The position numbers and the translations under genes are program-made. A DNA stretch of 57,291 nt, taken from assembly GCF_030604785.1 (NCBI RefSeq), contig NZ_JAUVVF010000020.1, positions 1 to 57,291 of the forward strand. The letters are read 5' to 3'. Shown here piece after piece: positions 8,081 to 17,736 of this stretch. Each line of letters opens with the position of its first letter. Positions within the stretch are counted from its first letter, which is position 1. This DNA is from Paracoccus sp. (in: a-proteobacteria) (lineage in GTDB: Bacteria; Pseudomonadota; Alphaproteobacteria; Rhodobacterales; Rhodobacteraceae). Below the pieces are notes generated by a model. The model did no database searches. It worked only from the letters and a program-made list of their open reading frames with translations, and was not told the DNA's origin.

Positions 8081-9595
8081 CTATTCCCTGACGATCAGCG
8101 ACATGATCGCTTCCTGACTGGCCTCTTCGGCCGTCAGCTCGCCCACGAAGCCGCCCTGGTTCATCACATAGATCCGGTCGCACATGCCCAGAAGCTCGGG
8201 CATCTCGGACGAGATCATGACGACGGCGCGGCCCTCGCGGCTCAGATCGTTGATGATGTTGTAGATTTCGTATTTCGCGCCGACGTCGATGCCACGCGTC
8301 GGCTCGTCCAGCACCAGAACGTCGGGCGCGGTAAAAAGCCACTTGGCCAGCACGACCTTCTGCTGGTTGCCGCCCGAGAGGTTCATGACCTTCTGAAAGA
8401 CCGAGGGCGTCCTGATCCGCAGCGCGCTGCGGTATTTCTCGGCCACCTCGGTCTCGCGGCTTTCGTCGACGATACCGCGGGTCGAGACCCCTTCGAGATT
8501 CGCCAGGATCGTGTTGCGCCGGATCGTCTGTTCCAGGATCAGGCCAAGGGTCTTGCGGTCCTCGGTGACATAGGCCAGCCCCGCCTTGATCGCGCGGTCC
8601 ACGGTCGAGACGTCCACCTCCTGCCCGCGCACGAAGGCCTGCCCGCTGATGTTCCGCCCATAGGAGCGGCCGAAGACGCTCATCGCCAGTTCCGTCCGGC
8701 CCGCACCCATGAGGCCCGCAATGCCCACGACCTCCCCCGCCCGCACGGTCATCGAGACATCACGGATCATCTGCCGCTCGCGCTGCTCGGGATGCCAGAC
8801 ATTCCAGTTCTTCAGCTCGAAGACGACCTCGCCCGCGCGCCGCTCGCGCTCGGGATAGCGGTGGGCCATGTCGCGGCCGACCATGTCGCGGACGATCTTG
8901 TCCTCGGTCAGGCCCTTGGCATCCAGCGTCGAGATCGTGGCGCCGTCCCGGATCACCGTCACCCGGTCGGCCACCCGGCGCACCTCGTTCAGCTTGTGGC
9001 TGATGATGATCGAGGTGACCCCCTGCCCTTTCAGCTCCAAGAGCAGGTCCAGCAGCGCCTGGCTGTCGCTTTCCGACAGCGCGGCGGTCGGCTCGTCCAG
9101 GATCAGCAGCCGCACGTTGCGCGACAGGGCCTTGGCGATCTCGACCAGCTGCTGCTTGCCGACGCCCAGCTTGCCGACGATGGTCCCGGGGGTCTCCTTC
9201 AGGCCGACCTTGGCCAATAGCGCCTCGGTCTGGCGGAAGGTCTCGGGCCAGTCGATGACGCCGCCTCTCGCGCGCTCGTTGCCCAGAAAGATGTTCTCGG
9301 CAATGGTCAGAAGCGGGATCAGCGCCAGCTCCTGATGGATGATGATGATGCCCTTCGCCTCGCTGTCGCGGATGCCCTTGAAGGCGACCGCCTCGCCGTC
9401 ATAGGTGATCTGCCCGTCGTAGCTGCCGAAGGGATAGACACCCGACAGCACCTTCATCAGCGTGGACTTGCCGGCCCCGTTCTCGCCACAGATCGCGTGG
9501 ATCTCGCCGGGGGCGACGTCGATGCTGACATTGTCCAATGCCTTTACGCCGGGAAAGGCCTTGGAGATGCTTTGCATTTGAAGAAGGGCGCTCAT
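8081..9595 (-). CDS. mmsA: Sugar ABC transporter ATP-binding protein (GguA/MmsA type)
   Basis: This 504-residue protein has two tandem ABC ATPase domains. The first carries Walker [10 protein letters not shown] at residues 37-45, a [13 protein letters not shown] signature and [12 protein letters not shown]. The second has a degenerate Walker A ([11 protein letters not shown]), as usual in monosaccharide transporters, but keeps an intact [15 protein letters not shown] signature and [14 protein letters not shown]. One copy can thus replace two ATPase subunits in the importer. It is the second gene of the operon, separated from chvE by 94 nt that hold a strong hairpin. Confidence 0.96.
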   Translation of the reverse strand: MSALLQMQSISKAFPGVKALDNVSIDVAPGEIHAICGENGAGKSTLMKVLSGVYPFGSYDGQITYDGEAVAFKGIRDSEAKGIIIIHQELALIPLLTIAENIFLGNERARGGVIDWPETFRQTEALLAKVGLKETPGTIVGKLGVGKQQLVEIAKALSRNVRLLILDEPTAALSESDSQALLDLLLELKGQGVTSIIISHKLNEVRRVADRVTVIRDGATISTLDAKGLTEDKIVRDMVGRDMAHRYPERERRAGEVVFELKNWNVWHPEQRERQMIRDVSMTVRAGEVVGIAGLMGAGRTELAMSVFGRSYGRNISGQAFVRGQEVDVSTVDRAIKAGLAYVTEDRKTLGLILEQTIRRNTILANLEGVSTRGIVDESRETEVAEKYRSALRIRTPSVFQKVMNLSGGNQQKVVLAKWLFTAPDVLVLDEPTRGIDVGAKYEIYNIINDLSREGRAVVMISSEMPELLGMCDRIYVMNQGGFVGELTAEEASQEAIMSLIVRE

Positions 9596-9650
9596 CGGGA
9601 CGTTCCTTGCCTGGGCACACCTTCAGGGGGCGGCCGCAGGGCGACATGGA

Positions 9651-9680
9651 CCGCCCGCTACCCGCACGGGTAGCGAGCGG
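9651..9680 (-). terminator. Intra-operon stem-loop between chvE and mmsA
   Basis: CGCTACCCG at 9656-9664 pairs perfectly with CGGGTAGCG at 9667-9675. CCGC at 9651-9654 and GCGG at 9677-9680 extend the stem after single-base bulges. It sits just past the chvE stop with no T run. Such hairpins after a binding-protein gene commonly protect the upstream message and let only part of transcription continue, giving more ChvE than transporter; that role here is inferred. Confidence 0.65.
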
Positions 9681-9689
9681 CCAGCACTG

Positions 9690-10742
9690 TTACTGAAGCT
9701 GCTCGAGCGTGTAGTAGCCGCTGCCCACCAGAACCTCTTCCCAGTTCGAGGCATCCACGGGCACCGGCTCAAGCAGGAAAGCCGGCACGACCTTGACTCC
9801 GTTGTCGTAGGTCTCGGTGTCGTTGATCTCGGGCTCGGTTCCCTGAAGGACCGCGTTCACCATGCCGACCGTGACACGGGCCAGCTCGCGAGTGTCCTTG
9901 AAGATGGTCGAGAACTGCTCGCCCGCGATGATCGACTTGACCGATTGCACCTCGGCGTCCTGACCCGTCACGATTGGCCATTCCAGATCGCCCGAACCGT
10001 AGCCAACGCCTCGGAGCGACGACAGGATGCCGATCGAGATGCCGTCATAAGGCGACAGCACCCCGTGGATCTGTTCCTGCGTGTAGTTCGCCGAGAGCAG
10101 GTTATCCATCCGCGCCTGGGCGGCCGAGCCGTCCCATCGCAGCGTGCCGACCGTGGCCATGCCTTCCTGACCCGAGAGAATCTGGATCCTCCCCTCGTCG
10201 ATCAGCGGCTGCAGGATCGACATGGCGCCGTCATAGAAGAAATAAGCATTGTTGTCGTCAGGGCTGCCGCCAAACAGTTCGACATGCCACGGGTTCACGT
10301 CGCCGAACCGCTCCTCCAGCCCCTGCACCAGGCTGGTCGCCTGCTGGACACCCACCTGGAAGTTGTCGAAGGTCGCATAATAGCTGACATCGGGTGAGTC
10401 GCGGATCAGGCGGTCATAGGCGATCACCGGGATGTCGGCGGCGGCGGCATTGGCCAGCGCATTCGACAGCGTGGTGCCGTCGATGGCGGCGATGACCAGC
10501 ACATCGACCCCCTGGCTGATCATGTTCTCGACCTGCGCCAGCTGGTTCGGAATGTCGTCCTCGGCATATTGCAGGTTGGTTTCAAACCCTGCGGCCTCGA
10601 ACTGCTCGACCATGTTGGCCCCGTCCGCGATCCAGCGGGCCGAAGATTGCGTGGGCATCGAGATGCCGACGGTCTGTGCCGAGGCCGCGACGGCCAGCAT
10701 CGATACGCCGATCGCCAGCGCGGCGGTCTTGATGGTTGTCAT
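9690..10742 (-). CDS. chvE: Periplasmic multiple-monosaccharide binding protein ChvE
   Basis: This 350-residue Type I periplasmic binding protein is the sugar receptor for the MmsAB transporter. A Sec signal peptide ([22 protein letters not shown]) is followed by mature sequence [15 protein letters not shown]. Features typical of ChvE include [32 protein letters not shown] and [13 protein letters not shown]. The ATG at 10742 was chosen because a GGGGAGG ribosome binding site lies just upstream and the signal peptide begins there. An in-frame extension to 10844 has no such features and would overlap the divergent control region. It is the first gene of the operon and should be the most highly expressed. 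Confidence 0.96.
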   Translation of the reverse strand: MTTIKTAALAIGVSMLAVAASAQTVGISMPTQSSARWIADGANMVEQFEAAGFETNLQYAEDDIPNQLAQVENMISQGVDVLVIAAIDGTTLSNALANAAAADIPVIAYDRLIRDSPDVSYYATFDNFQVGVQQATSLVQGLEERFGDVNPWHVELFGGSPDDNNAYFFYDGAMSILQPLIDEGRIQILSGQEGMATVGTLRWDGSAAQARMDNLLSANYTQEQIHGVLSPYDGISIGILSSLRGVGYGSGDLEWPIVTGQDAEVQSVKSIIAGEQFSTIFKDTRELARVTVGMVNAVLQGTEPEINDTETYDNGVKVVPAFLLEPVPVDASNWEEVLVGSGYYTLEQLQ

Positions 10743-10814
10743 GTCATCCTCCCCTGGGGCGCCCTCCCCGGCGCCGATAGATGCAAGGAAGACCCTAGCG
10801 CAGCCGGAAGATAA

Positions 10815-10833
10815 CCGTAAAATGATATTACGG
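10815..10833. promoter_or_regulatory. Likely GbpR operator between gbpR and chvE
   Basis: CCGTAA-AATGATA-TTACGG is a perfect 6-bp inverted repeat with a 7-nt spacer and contains a T-N11-A core (10818-10830), the standard LysR-type site. It is centred 32 nt before the gbpR ATG and 82 nt before the chvE ATG, fitting both autorepression and activation of the divergent operon. Confidence 0.7.
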
Positions 10834-10856
10834 CACTTGGTCATAGCGGATTTGAT

Positions 10857-11795
10857 ATGTCATACCCCCTTACCCGGCTGCATCTGAAGCCCGCGCAGCT
10901 GCGCCTGATCCTGCGGATCGCCGAGACGGGCCGGTTGCAATCCGCCGCCGATGCCTGCGCGATGACCCAGCCCGCCGCCTCTCGCATGCTGGCCGAGACC
11001 GAGCGGCAGCTGGGCGCACCCCTGTTCCTGCGCCAGCCCTCGGGGATGCACCCGACCGAAATCGGCATCGCGGTTCTGCGGCGCGCCCGCACCATCCTGC
11101 GCGAGATGGGCAACATGGCGGCCGACGTCACCGCCCTGCGCGGCGGCCATGCGGGTTCCGTCCTCGTGGGCGCGGTGACGGGGCCGGCGGTCAGCCATCT
11201 GGTCCCCGCCATCCGCGAGATCAAGCACGAGATCCCCGAAGCCGACATCACCGTCGAGGTCCTGCCCTCGCGCGATCTGATGCAGCACCTGATCGCCGGC
11301 GAGATGGATTTCGCCCTGGCCCGGATCCTGCCCGAATTCGACAGCCGCGATTTCGAGATCCTGCCCATGCGCGACGAAAAGGTCGCCTTCTGCACCCGCG
11401 CGGGCCATCCGCTGGCCCGCGCGCCGATGGTCACGCTGACCGAGCTTTGCGAATACGAATGGATCATGCAGCAGCGCGGCGCCCCCATCCGCGAGGCGAC
11501 GCTGGAAGCCTTTGCCTCGGTCGGCCTGCCCGAGCCGCGCAACATCGTCTCGTCGGCCTCGATCGTCTTCACCATGGCCTATCTGGCCGAAAGCAACGCG
11601 GTGGCCTCGGTCTCGGAAGAGGTCGGGCTGCTCTTGCGGCGGGCGCCGGTCGGGGCGGGCTTTGCCCTGCTGACCGTCCAGCGCGACATCCGCGTGGCGC
11701 CCTACTTCCTGCTGAACCTGCGCCACCGCCCGCTGTCGCAACTGGCGCAGCGCGTCCGGGCGAAGGTGATCGAAAAGACCGGGCTGTCGGGCTAG
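10857..11795 (+). CDS. gbpR: LysR-type regulator of the sugar-binding operon (GbpR)
   Basis: This 312-residue LysR-family transcription factor has an N-terminal winged helix-turn-helix ([20 protein letters not shown] and [14 protein letters not shown], residues about 16-55). The sugar- or effector-binding domain runs from about residue 95 to 300. It is divergent from chvE, exactly as gbpR is from chvE in Agrobacterium, where it activates the transporter gene in response to galactose and arabinose. The shared 114-bp region carries a palindrome suited to this family. Its 3' end overlaps the convergent pabC-like gene by 4 bp. Confidence 0.92.
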   Translation: MSYPLTRLHLKPAQLRLILRIAETGRLQSAADACAMTQPAASRMLAETERQLGAPLFLRQPSGMHPTEIGIAVLRRARTILREMGNMAADVTALRGGHAGSVLVGAVTGPAVSHLVPAIREIKHEIPEADITVEVLPSRDLMQHLIAGEMDFALARILPEFDSRDFEILPMRDEKVAFCTRAGHPLARAPMVTLTELCEYEWIMQQRGAPIREATLEAFASVGLPEPRNIVSSASIVFTMAYLAESNAVASVSEEVGLLLRRAPVGAGFALLTVQRDIRVAPYFLLNLRHRPLSQLAQRVRAKVIEKTGLSG

Positions 11796-12436
11796 GGCCG
11801 CAAGGTCAGCACCGCCGGGATCAGCCCGCGCAGCGCGTTGCCCATCATCAGCCCAGGCCCCGTAAGATCGTCCCGCGTCAGGGTCTCTTCCCGCGCACGG
11901 CCGGCCGCGATCAGGCTGGCGCGCAGGACTCCCGGCAGAAGCCCGGCCGAAAGCGGCGGCGTCAGAAGCACATCGCCGCGGTCCAGAAACAGGCTGGTGA
12001 TCGTCCCCTCGCAGGGCGCGCCCGACCGGTTCAGCAGGATCGCCTCGTCGATGCCCGGCGGCAGGTCGGCGCGGGCGGCTTCATAGACCGGGCGGTGCGA
12101 GGATTTGACGCCAAGCCAAGGGTCGCCCGCATCCAGCCTGTGATCCGAGATCATCACGCGCCATGCGGCCGGGTTCGGCGGCAGGGGCGCATGCGTCAGG
12201 GACAGCGCGCCCGCCGCATCGACGGCCAGCCGCGCGCGCAGCACCTGCCCGCGCGGCAGCCCCGCCAGCGCGGCCATGACGCGCGGCTCGTCGAGCGGAA
12301 AGCCCAGGGCCGCACAGCCGCGCCGCAGCCGCGCCAGATGCAGCGGCCACAGCGCGATGCGGCCATCGGCCTCTGCGCGCATCGTCTCGAAGACGGTCAG
12401 CCCGTCGGGAAATGGCCCAGGAATGCGGATTTGCAC
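11792..12436 (-). CDS. pabC: Aminotransferase class IV, probable aminodeoxychorismate lyase (PabC-like)
   Basis: This PLP enzyme of fold-type IV, about 214 residues, is probably the lyase that turns 4-amino-4-deoxychorismate into p-aminobenzoate for folate synthesis. DGLTVFETMRAE near the start, GVKSSHRPVYEAAR (PLP lysine) and EGTITSLFLDRGDVLLTPP are typical of the family, though it is shorter than the usual 260-290 residues. I chose the GTG at 12436 because GGAGG lies 4 nt upstream. An ATG at 12451 is also possible. Either start lies inside the end of pabB, giving tight coupling. Its tail overlaps gbpR on the other strand. Confidence 0.8.
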   Translation of the reverse strand: MQIRIPGPFPDGLTVFETMRAEADGRIALWPLHLARLRRGCAALGFPLDEPRVMAALAGLPRGQVLRARLAVDAAGALSLTHAPLPPNPAAWRVMISDHRLDAGDPWLGVKSSHRPVYEAARADLPPGIDEAILLNRSGAPCEGTITSLFLDRGDVLLTPPLSAGLLPGVLRASLIAAGRAREETLTRDDLTGPGLMMGNALRGLIPAVLTLRP

Positions 12437-13527
12437 AGAGCCTCCTCCCATTCGGACCCGGCCTCGCTGTCATGGACGATGCCGCCGCCCACATTCAGCC
12501 GCAAGCGGTCCGGCGCGCTGAACCAGGGCGAGCGGATCGCCACGTTGAAGCGCATCGGCCCGGCCGGATCGACCCAGCCCACCGCCCCGCAATAGACCTC
12601 GCGCGCGGCGCCCTCGAGTTCGGCGATGATCTCCATCGAGCGGATCTTGGGCGCCCCGGTGATCGAGCCGCAGGGAAACAGCGCGCCCAGGATCTGTGCT
12701 AGGCCCACGCCGGACAGCAGCCGCCCCTCGACGGTGGAAACCATCTGATGGACCGTGGCATAGGTCTCGATGGTGAACAGGTCCGGCACGCGCACGCTAC
12801 CCGGATGGCAGATGCGGCTGATGTCGTTGCGCAGAAGATCGACGATCATCAGGTTCTCGGCGCGGTTCTTGTCGGACAGGCGCAGGCCTTCGGCGCTGGC
12901 ATGGTCGCTGGCCGGATCCTCGCCCCGCCGCGCGGTGCCCTTCATCGGCCGCGTCCGGATCGTGCCCGCGTGATCGACGGCAAAGAACAATTCGGGCGAG
13001 CGAGACAGCACGACCGGCCCGCCCAGATCGACAAAGGCCCCCTCGCCCACCGGCTGGCGCGCGGCCAGCGCCGCATAGACGGCCAGCGGATCGCCGCTGA
13101 CCTCGGCCTCCAGCGGGAAGGTCAGGTTGATCTGGTAGGTGTCGCCCGCCTCGATATAGCGATGCACCGCGCCCAGCGCCCGGTCATAGCGCGCCCGGTC
13201 CCAGAGCGGTTTCGGCACACCGATCCGGACGCCATCCGGCGCAGGCAGGGGCGGCGCCGGCCGGGGCGCGTCGAAGACCCCCATCAGGATCAGCGGCATC
13301 CGCCGGTCGGTGGGCATCAGATCGAACAGGCGCGGCGTCAGCGCATGACCCAGCTCATAGGAGAGATAACCCGCCAGCCAGCGCCCGCGCGCCGTCGCGG
13401 CCTGCATCGCGGCCAGGGCCGGGCCGACCCCTTCGGGCGTGTCGGCGCGGATTACCGCCTCGGGGGCTGCGAACAGCGTGCCGTCCCCAAGCGGGCCGGT
13501 ATCGAAGCGGATCAGACCGGCGCTCAT
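12397..13527 (-). CDS. pabB: Aminodeoxychorismate synthase component I
   Basis: This 376-residue chorismate-binding enzyme aminates chorismate to 4-amino-4-deoxychorismate for folate. Diagnostic segments are DTYQINLTFPLEAE, RTRPMKGTARRGEDPASD, MIVDLLRNDISRIC and FPCGSITGAPKIRSME, with the late VGGGIVHDSEAGSEWEE. It lacks part of the N-terminal subdomain found in 450-residue homologues, which is common in alphaproteobacteria. The ATG at 13527 overlaps the end of mfd by 4 nt. The open frame extending to 14259 lies inside mfd and is not translated. The amidotransferase partner (PabA/TrpG) is not in the window. Confidence 0.92.
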   Translation of the reverse strand: MSAGLIRFDTGPLGDGTLFAAPEAVIRADTPEGVGPALAAMQAATARGRWLAGYLSYELGHALTPRLFDLMPTDRRMPLILMGVFDAPRPAPPLPAPDGVRIGVPKPLWDRARYDRALGAVHRYIEAGDTYQINLTFPLEAEVSGDPLAVYAALAARQPVGEGAFVDLGGPVVLSRSPELFFAVDHAGTIRTRPMKGTARRGEDPASDHASAEGLRLSDKNRAENLMIVDLLRNDISRICHPGSVRVPDLFTIETYATVHQMVSTVEGRLLSGVGLAQILGALFPCGSITGAPKIRSMEIIAELEGAAREVYCGAVGWVDPAGPMRFNVAIRSPWFSAPDRLRLNVGGGIVHDSEAGSEWEEALCKSAFLGHFPTG

Positions 13528-16500
13528 CCCTTGGCCTTTCCGGCGGCGCGGCCTTCGCGGATCTTGGCGGCCAGATCGCGGGCCACGGCGAAGGCGCCCT
13601 TGATCCGGTCGGCATCGGTGGCGAAGTCGCGTTTCAGCACAACCTTGTTGTCGATGACCTTCGCATTGCCGCGCTCGTCCGACAGGTATTCGACCAGCCC
13701 GGCCGGGTTCGGGAACTTGTCCATGTGGAACTGGACCGTGACGCCCTTGGGGCCGACATCCAGTTTCGAGATGTTGGCGCGCTTGGCCATCGCCTTGATG
13801 CGGATGACCAGAAGCAGCGTGTTCACCTCGCGCGGCAGCGGGCCGAAGCGGTCGATCAGCTCGGCCGCGAAGCCCTCGAGCTCGACCTTGGTGGTCAGCT
13901 CGGCCAGACGCCGGTAGAGGCCAAGCCGCACATCCAGATCGGGTATGTAGCTCTCCGGGATCGTGACCGGCACGCCCAGGTTCAGCTGCGGCGCCCATTC
14001 GTCCTCGGGCGTGCCCTCGATCTCGCCCGATTTCAGCTTGGCGATCGTCTCCTCCAGCATCTGCTGGTAGAGCTCGAAGCCGACCTCCTTGATGTGGCCC
14101 GACTGCTCCTCGCCCAGAAGGTTGCCGGCGCCGCGCAGGTCGAGGTCCTGACTGGCGAGGTTGAAGCCCGCGCCGAGCCCGTCGATGGACCCCAGGAACT
14201 TGAGCCGCCGCATCGCCTGCGGCGTCAGCGGCACGCGCGGCTTGGTGGTCAGATAGCAATAGGCCCGGGCCTTGGACCGGCCGACGCGCCCCCGGATCTG
14301 GTAGAGCTGCGCGAGGCCGAACATGTCCGCGCGCCAGACGATCATCGTGTTGGCGGTGGGGATGTCGAGGCCCGATTCCACGATGGTCGTCGCCAGCAGG
14401 ACGTCATGGCTGCCGTCGTAGAAGGCGTTCATCCGCGCGTCCAGATCGCCCGCCGCCAGCTGGCCGTGGGCGACGATGTAGTTCAGCTCGGGCATGTTCT
14501 CCTGAAGCCAGTGCTCGACATCCGGCAGGTCCGTCAGGCGCGGGACGACGAAGAAGCTCTGCCCGCCGCGATACTTCTCGCGCAGCAGCGCCTCGCGGAT
14601 GGTGACGCTGTCGAATTCCGACACGTAGGTGCGGATGGCGAGGCGGTCCACCGGCGGCGTGCCGATGACCGACAGATCGCGGACCCCGGTCAGCGACAGC
14701 TGCAGCGTGCGCGGGATCGGCGTCGCGGTCAGGGTCAGCACGTGGATGTCCGAGCGCAGCTCCTTCAGGCGCTCCTTGTGGGCGACGCCGAAATGCTGCT
14801 CCTCGTCGATGATCAGCAGGCCGAGGTTCTTGAAGCGCACGCCCTTGGCGAGGACCGCGTGGGTGCCGACGACGATGTCCACGCTGCCGTCCGACAGGCC
14901 GGTGCGGGTGGCCGCCGCGTCCTTGGCGCTGACGAAGCGCGACAGCGGCCGGACGTTGATCGCGGTGCCGCGGAAGCGTTCGGCGAAGGTCTTGAAGTGC
15001 TGGCGCGCCAGCAGCGTGGTCGGCGCGACCACCGCGACCTGCATCCCCTGGCTGGCGGCGATGAAGGCCGCGCGCATCGCGACCTCGGTCTTGCCGAAGC
15101 CCACGTCGCCCACGACCAGCCGGTCCATCGGGCGGCCGGCGGCGAGATCCTCGGCCACGTCCTCGATGGCCGACAGCTGGTCGTCCGTCTCGCTGTAGGG
15201 GAAGCGGGCGGCGAATTGCTGCCATTCGTGATCGTCGGGCTCGAGCACCGGGGCGGGCCGCAGCAACCGCTCGGCCGCGACGCGCATCAGCTTGTCGGCG
15301 ATCAGCTTGATGCGTTCCTTGAGCCGCGCCTTGCGCGCCTGCCAGGCGCCGCCGCCCAGACGGTCCAGCAGGCCTTCCTCGTGGCCATAGCGGGACAGAA
15401 GCTCGATATTCTCGACCGGCAGGAACAGGCGGTCGCCTCCGGCATATTCCAGCGCCACGCAGTCGTGCGGCACCTTCATCGCCATGATGGTCTCGATGCC
15501 CATGTAGCGACCGATGCCGTGTTCGACATGGACGACCAGATCGCCGGGGCTGAGCGTGGTCGTGTCCTTGAGGAAATTCTCGGCCTTGCGGCGCTTCTTC
15601 GCGCCCCGGATCAGGCGGTCGCCCAGCACGTCCTGTTCCGAGATGACGGCGATCCGGCCTAGGGCGCTGCCATCGGCCACGAACCCCTCGTCCAGGGGCC
15701 AGACGGCCAGGCCGATGGAACCCGGCCGGTCGGGCAGGTCGCGCAGATCGGCGATGGCGGTCGCGCCCGCCAGCCCCTCATCGGCCAGAAGACCCGACAG
15801 GCGTTCGCGCGCCCCGTCCGAGAAGCTGGCGATCACCACCCGATGATCGCGGGCCAGATGGCGGACATGGTCGGCCAAGGCCGAGAACAGGTTGATCTGC
15901 TCGGCCTGCCGCTCGGGCGCGAAGTTTCGGCCGACGCGCCCCCCCGCATCCAGCACGCCCGGCCCCGGAGGCCGGTTCAGCACCGACAGCCGCAGCACCC
16001 GATGCGCGTCCAGCCAGCCCTGCCACTCCGCCGGCGTGGGGAACATCGCGTCGGGCGGAACGGGTTTATAGACGCTGTCGGCGCGGCCCTTGGCGGCCAT
16101 GGCGGCGCGGCGGGCCTCGAACTGCTCGTCGATCATGCGGCGGCGCGCCTCGGCCACCTGTGCCAGATGGTCGTCCAGCATCAGGGATGCGCCGGGCAGA
16201 TAGTCGAACAGGCTCTCCATCCGCTCATGGAACCAGGGCAGCCAATGCTCGGCCCCGGCCGTCTTTCGGCCCGCGCTGACGCTTTCGTAAAGCGGGTCGT
16301 TCTGACCGCCGCCATATTCGGCCCGGTAATTCTGGCGGAACCGCGTGATCGATGGCTCGTCGAGGATCACCTCGGACATGGGAGCCAGTTCGACGCGGGT
16401 CAGCGTCTCGGTGCTGCGCTGCGTCTCGGGGTCGAAGCGGCGCGCGCCGTCCAGCACGTCGCCCCAGAGGTCCAGCCGCACCGGCCCGGCGCCGCCCGGC

Positions 16501-17003
16501 GGGAAGATGTCGATGATCCCGCCCCGGATCGCGTAATCGCCCGGCTCGGTCACGGTCGGGCTTTGCTGAAAGCCCATCCGCACGAGGAAGTCGCGCAAGG
16601 CGGCCTCGTCCACGCGGCTGCCCACGCTGGCCGAAAAGGCGGTGGCGCGGACCAGATCGCGGGGCGGCACGCGCTGCATCACCGCGCTGAGCGTTGTCAG
16701 CAGGACGAATGGCCCCTTGATCCGCCCCTGCGCCAAAGCCGCCAGAAGACCCATCCGCGCCGCCTGGATCTCTGGCTGGGGCGAGACGCGGTCATAGGGC
16801 GTCGTGTCCCAGGCCGGAAAATCCAGCACCGGCAGGCCGGGCGCCAGAAAGGCCAGGGCCGCGCGCATCGCGGCCATGCGACGGTCGTCGCGGGCGATGT
16901 GGATGACGGGCGCGCCGCCGTTTTCGGGGCGGGCGGCCTCGCGGGCCAGAAGCGCCGCGTCATAGCCCTCGGGGGCGCCGGACAGGATGATCTGCTGGGT
17001 CAT
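13524..17003 (-). CDS. mfd: Transcription-repair coupling factor
   Basis: This 1159-residue protein displaces RNA polymerase stalled at DNA damage and recruits UvrA. The UvrB-like module spans about residues 1-340 and the RNA-polymerase-interacting Tudor-like domain about 480-545 (LSPGDLVVHVEHGIGRYMGI). The translocase core has Walker A GDVGFGKT at 632-639 and the DEEQ box at 733-736, followed by TLTATPIPRTL. A TRCF domain fills the last 150 residues. The full length matches the family. It is followed without a gap by pabB (4-nt overlap), an arrangement with no obvious functional link. Confidence 0.98.
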   Translation of the reverse strand: MTQQIILSGAPEGYDAALLAREAARPENGGAPVIHIARDDRRMAAMRAALAFLAPGLPVLDFPAWDTTPYDRVSPQPEIQAARMGLLAALAQGRIKGPFVLLTTLSAVMQRVPPRDLVRATAFSASVGSRVDEAALRDFLVRMGFQQSPTVTEPGDYAIRGGIIDIFPPGGAGPVRLDLWGDVLDGARRFDPETQRSTETLTRVELAPMSEVILDEPSITRFRQNYRAEYGGGQNDPLYESVSAGRKTAGAEHWLPWFHERMESLFDYLPGASLMLDDHLAQVAEARRRMIDEQFEARRAAMAAKGRADSVYKPVPPDAMFPTPAEWQGWLDAHRVLRLSVLNRPPGPGVLDAGGRVGRNFAPERQAEQINLFSALADHVRHLARDHRVVIASFSDGARERLSGLLADEGLAGATAIADLRDLPDRPGSIGLAVWPLDEGFVADGSALGRIAVISEQDVLGDRLIRGAKKRRKAENFLKDTTTLSPGDLVVHVEHGIGRYMGIETIMAMKVPHDCVALEYAGGDRLFLPVENIELLSRYGHEEGLLDRLGGGAWQARKARLKERIKLIADKLMRVAAERLLRPAPVLEPDDHEWQQFAARFPYSETDDQLSAIEDVAEDLAAGRPMDRLVVGDVGFGKTEVAMRAAFIAASQGMQVAVVAPTTLLARQHFKTFAERFRGTAINVRPLSRFVSAKDAAATRTGLSDGSVDIVVGTHAVLAKGVRFKNLGLLIIDEEQHFGVAHKERLKELRSDIHVLTLTATPIPRTLQLSLTGVRDLSVIGTPPVDRLAIRTYVSEFDSVTIREALLREKYRGGQSFFVVPRLTDLPDVEHWLQENMPELNYIVAHGQLAAGDLDARMNAFYDGSHDVLLATTIVESGLDIPTANTMIVWRADMFGLAQLYQIRGRVGRSKARAYCYLTTKPRVPLTPQAMRRLKFLGSIDGLGAGFNLASQDLDLRGAGNLLGEEQSGHIKEVGFELYQQMLEETIAKLKSGEIEGTPEDEWAPQLNLGVPVTIPESYIPDLDVRLGLYRRLAELTTKVELEGFAAELIDRFGPLPREVNTLLLVIRIKAMAKRANISKLDVGPKGVTVQFHMDKFPNPAGLVEYLSDERGNAKVIDNKVVLKRDFATDADRIKGAFAVARDLAAKIREGRAAGKAKG

Positions 17004-17045
17004 GCGCGCTGACCTAAGGGGCGGGTTGGCGGTGTCAAGGCGTCC

Positions 17046-17618
17046 TCAGAAACCGAAAGGCCGGATCAGCATCCACAGCATGCCCCAAAGCAGCGTGACA
17101 AGCACCGCCGCGACCGACAGCGCCATGTGCAGGATGCGGTGGCGGACCATATGCCGCACCGCCCCGCTGACCGCTTCGGGCAGGGGAAGGCTGCCTTCCT
17201 GCGCGTCCGAGAGGATCGGGGCAAGCCGGCGGGCCAGCCGCACACGCAGCCAGAACAGCAGCCAGAAGGGCACCGCCACCAGCGTCAATGCCTGCGCCAG
17301 TTCCAAACCGAAGCCGAAGCCCAGCACTGCCAGCGAGGTCAGCCCGAAACTGGTCACACCCAGAAACACCACGCCTTCACGCGGGCCGAGCCGCCAGCGC
17401 GGCAGGGTCAGCGACAGCCAGTCCATCAGCGTGATCGCCTCGGGGCCGTCGGGGGCGTCGCGGCGCAGGGCGGTGCGCGCGCGGGCCAGAACCTCGACCG
17501 GGACGCCCAGCACGGTGCGCCCGGCCGCCGACCACATGCCGATCAGAGCCAGCCAGAACCAGATCGTGCTGAAGGACCGGCTGGCTAGCACCCCGATCAG
17601 GCTGTCGAATGGCGGCAA
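17046..17618 (-). CDS. Conserved membrane protein, function unknown
   Basis: This protein of up to 190 residues has four or five predicted membrane segments (around residues 17-37, 83-100, 104-124 and 163-184). A basic loop at 123-133 (RVRLARRLA) probably faces the cytoplasm. I recall similar Rhodobacteraceae proteins carrying the label component of the SufBCD complex, but nothing in this sequence suggests iron-sulfur assembly and no suf gene is nearby. The listed start is TTG and is uncertain; no strong ribosome binding site precedes it. It is divergent from hemB and follows mfd's start with a 42-nt gap. Confidence 0.7.
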   Translation of the reverse strand: MPPFDSLIGVLASRSFSTIWFWLALIGMWSAAGRTVLGVPVEVLARARTALRRDAPDGPEAITLMDWLSLTLPRWRLGPREGVVFLGVTSFGLTSLAVLGFGFGLELAQALTLVAVPFWLLFWLRVRLARRLAPILSDAQEGSLPLPEAVSGAVRHMVRHRILHMALSVAAVLVTLLWGMLWMLIRPFGF

Positions 17619-17736
17619 GAGGCTGTTCCTTGTCCTTGGGCGCCCGTGACCTTAGAACGGGTTTCGGCCGAGGAAAAGCGCCCTGCCGCACCCGCGCGCC
17701 GCGTCGAGAAGCCGCCACCAGCAGCAAGGAAGTCCC

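Noticed and set aside
5807..9220. 1137-residue open frame on the plus strand across the sugar operon
   Set aside because: It runs antisense through four clearly coding genes and reads as His/Asp/Arg-rich nonsense with no motif.
12397..14259. 620-residue version of PabB
   Set aside because: The extra N-terminal part is the mfd C-terminus read in another frame; the PabB family start is at 13527.
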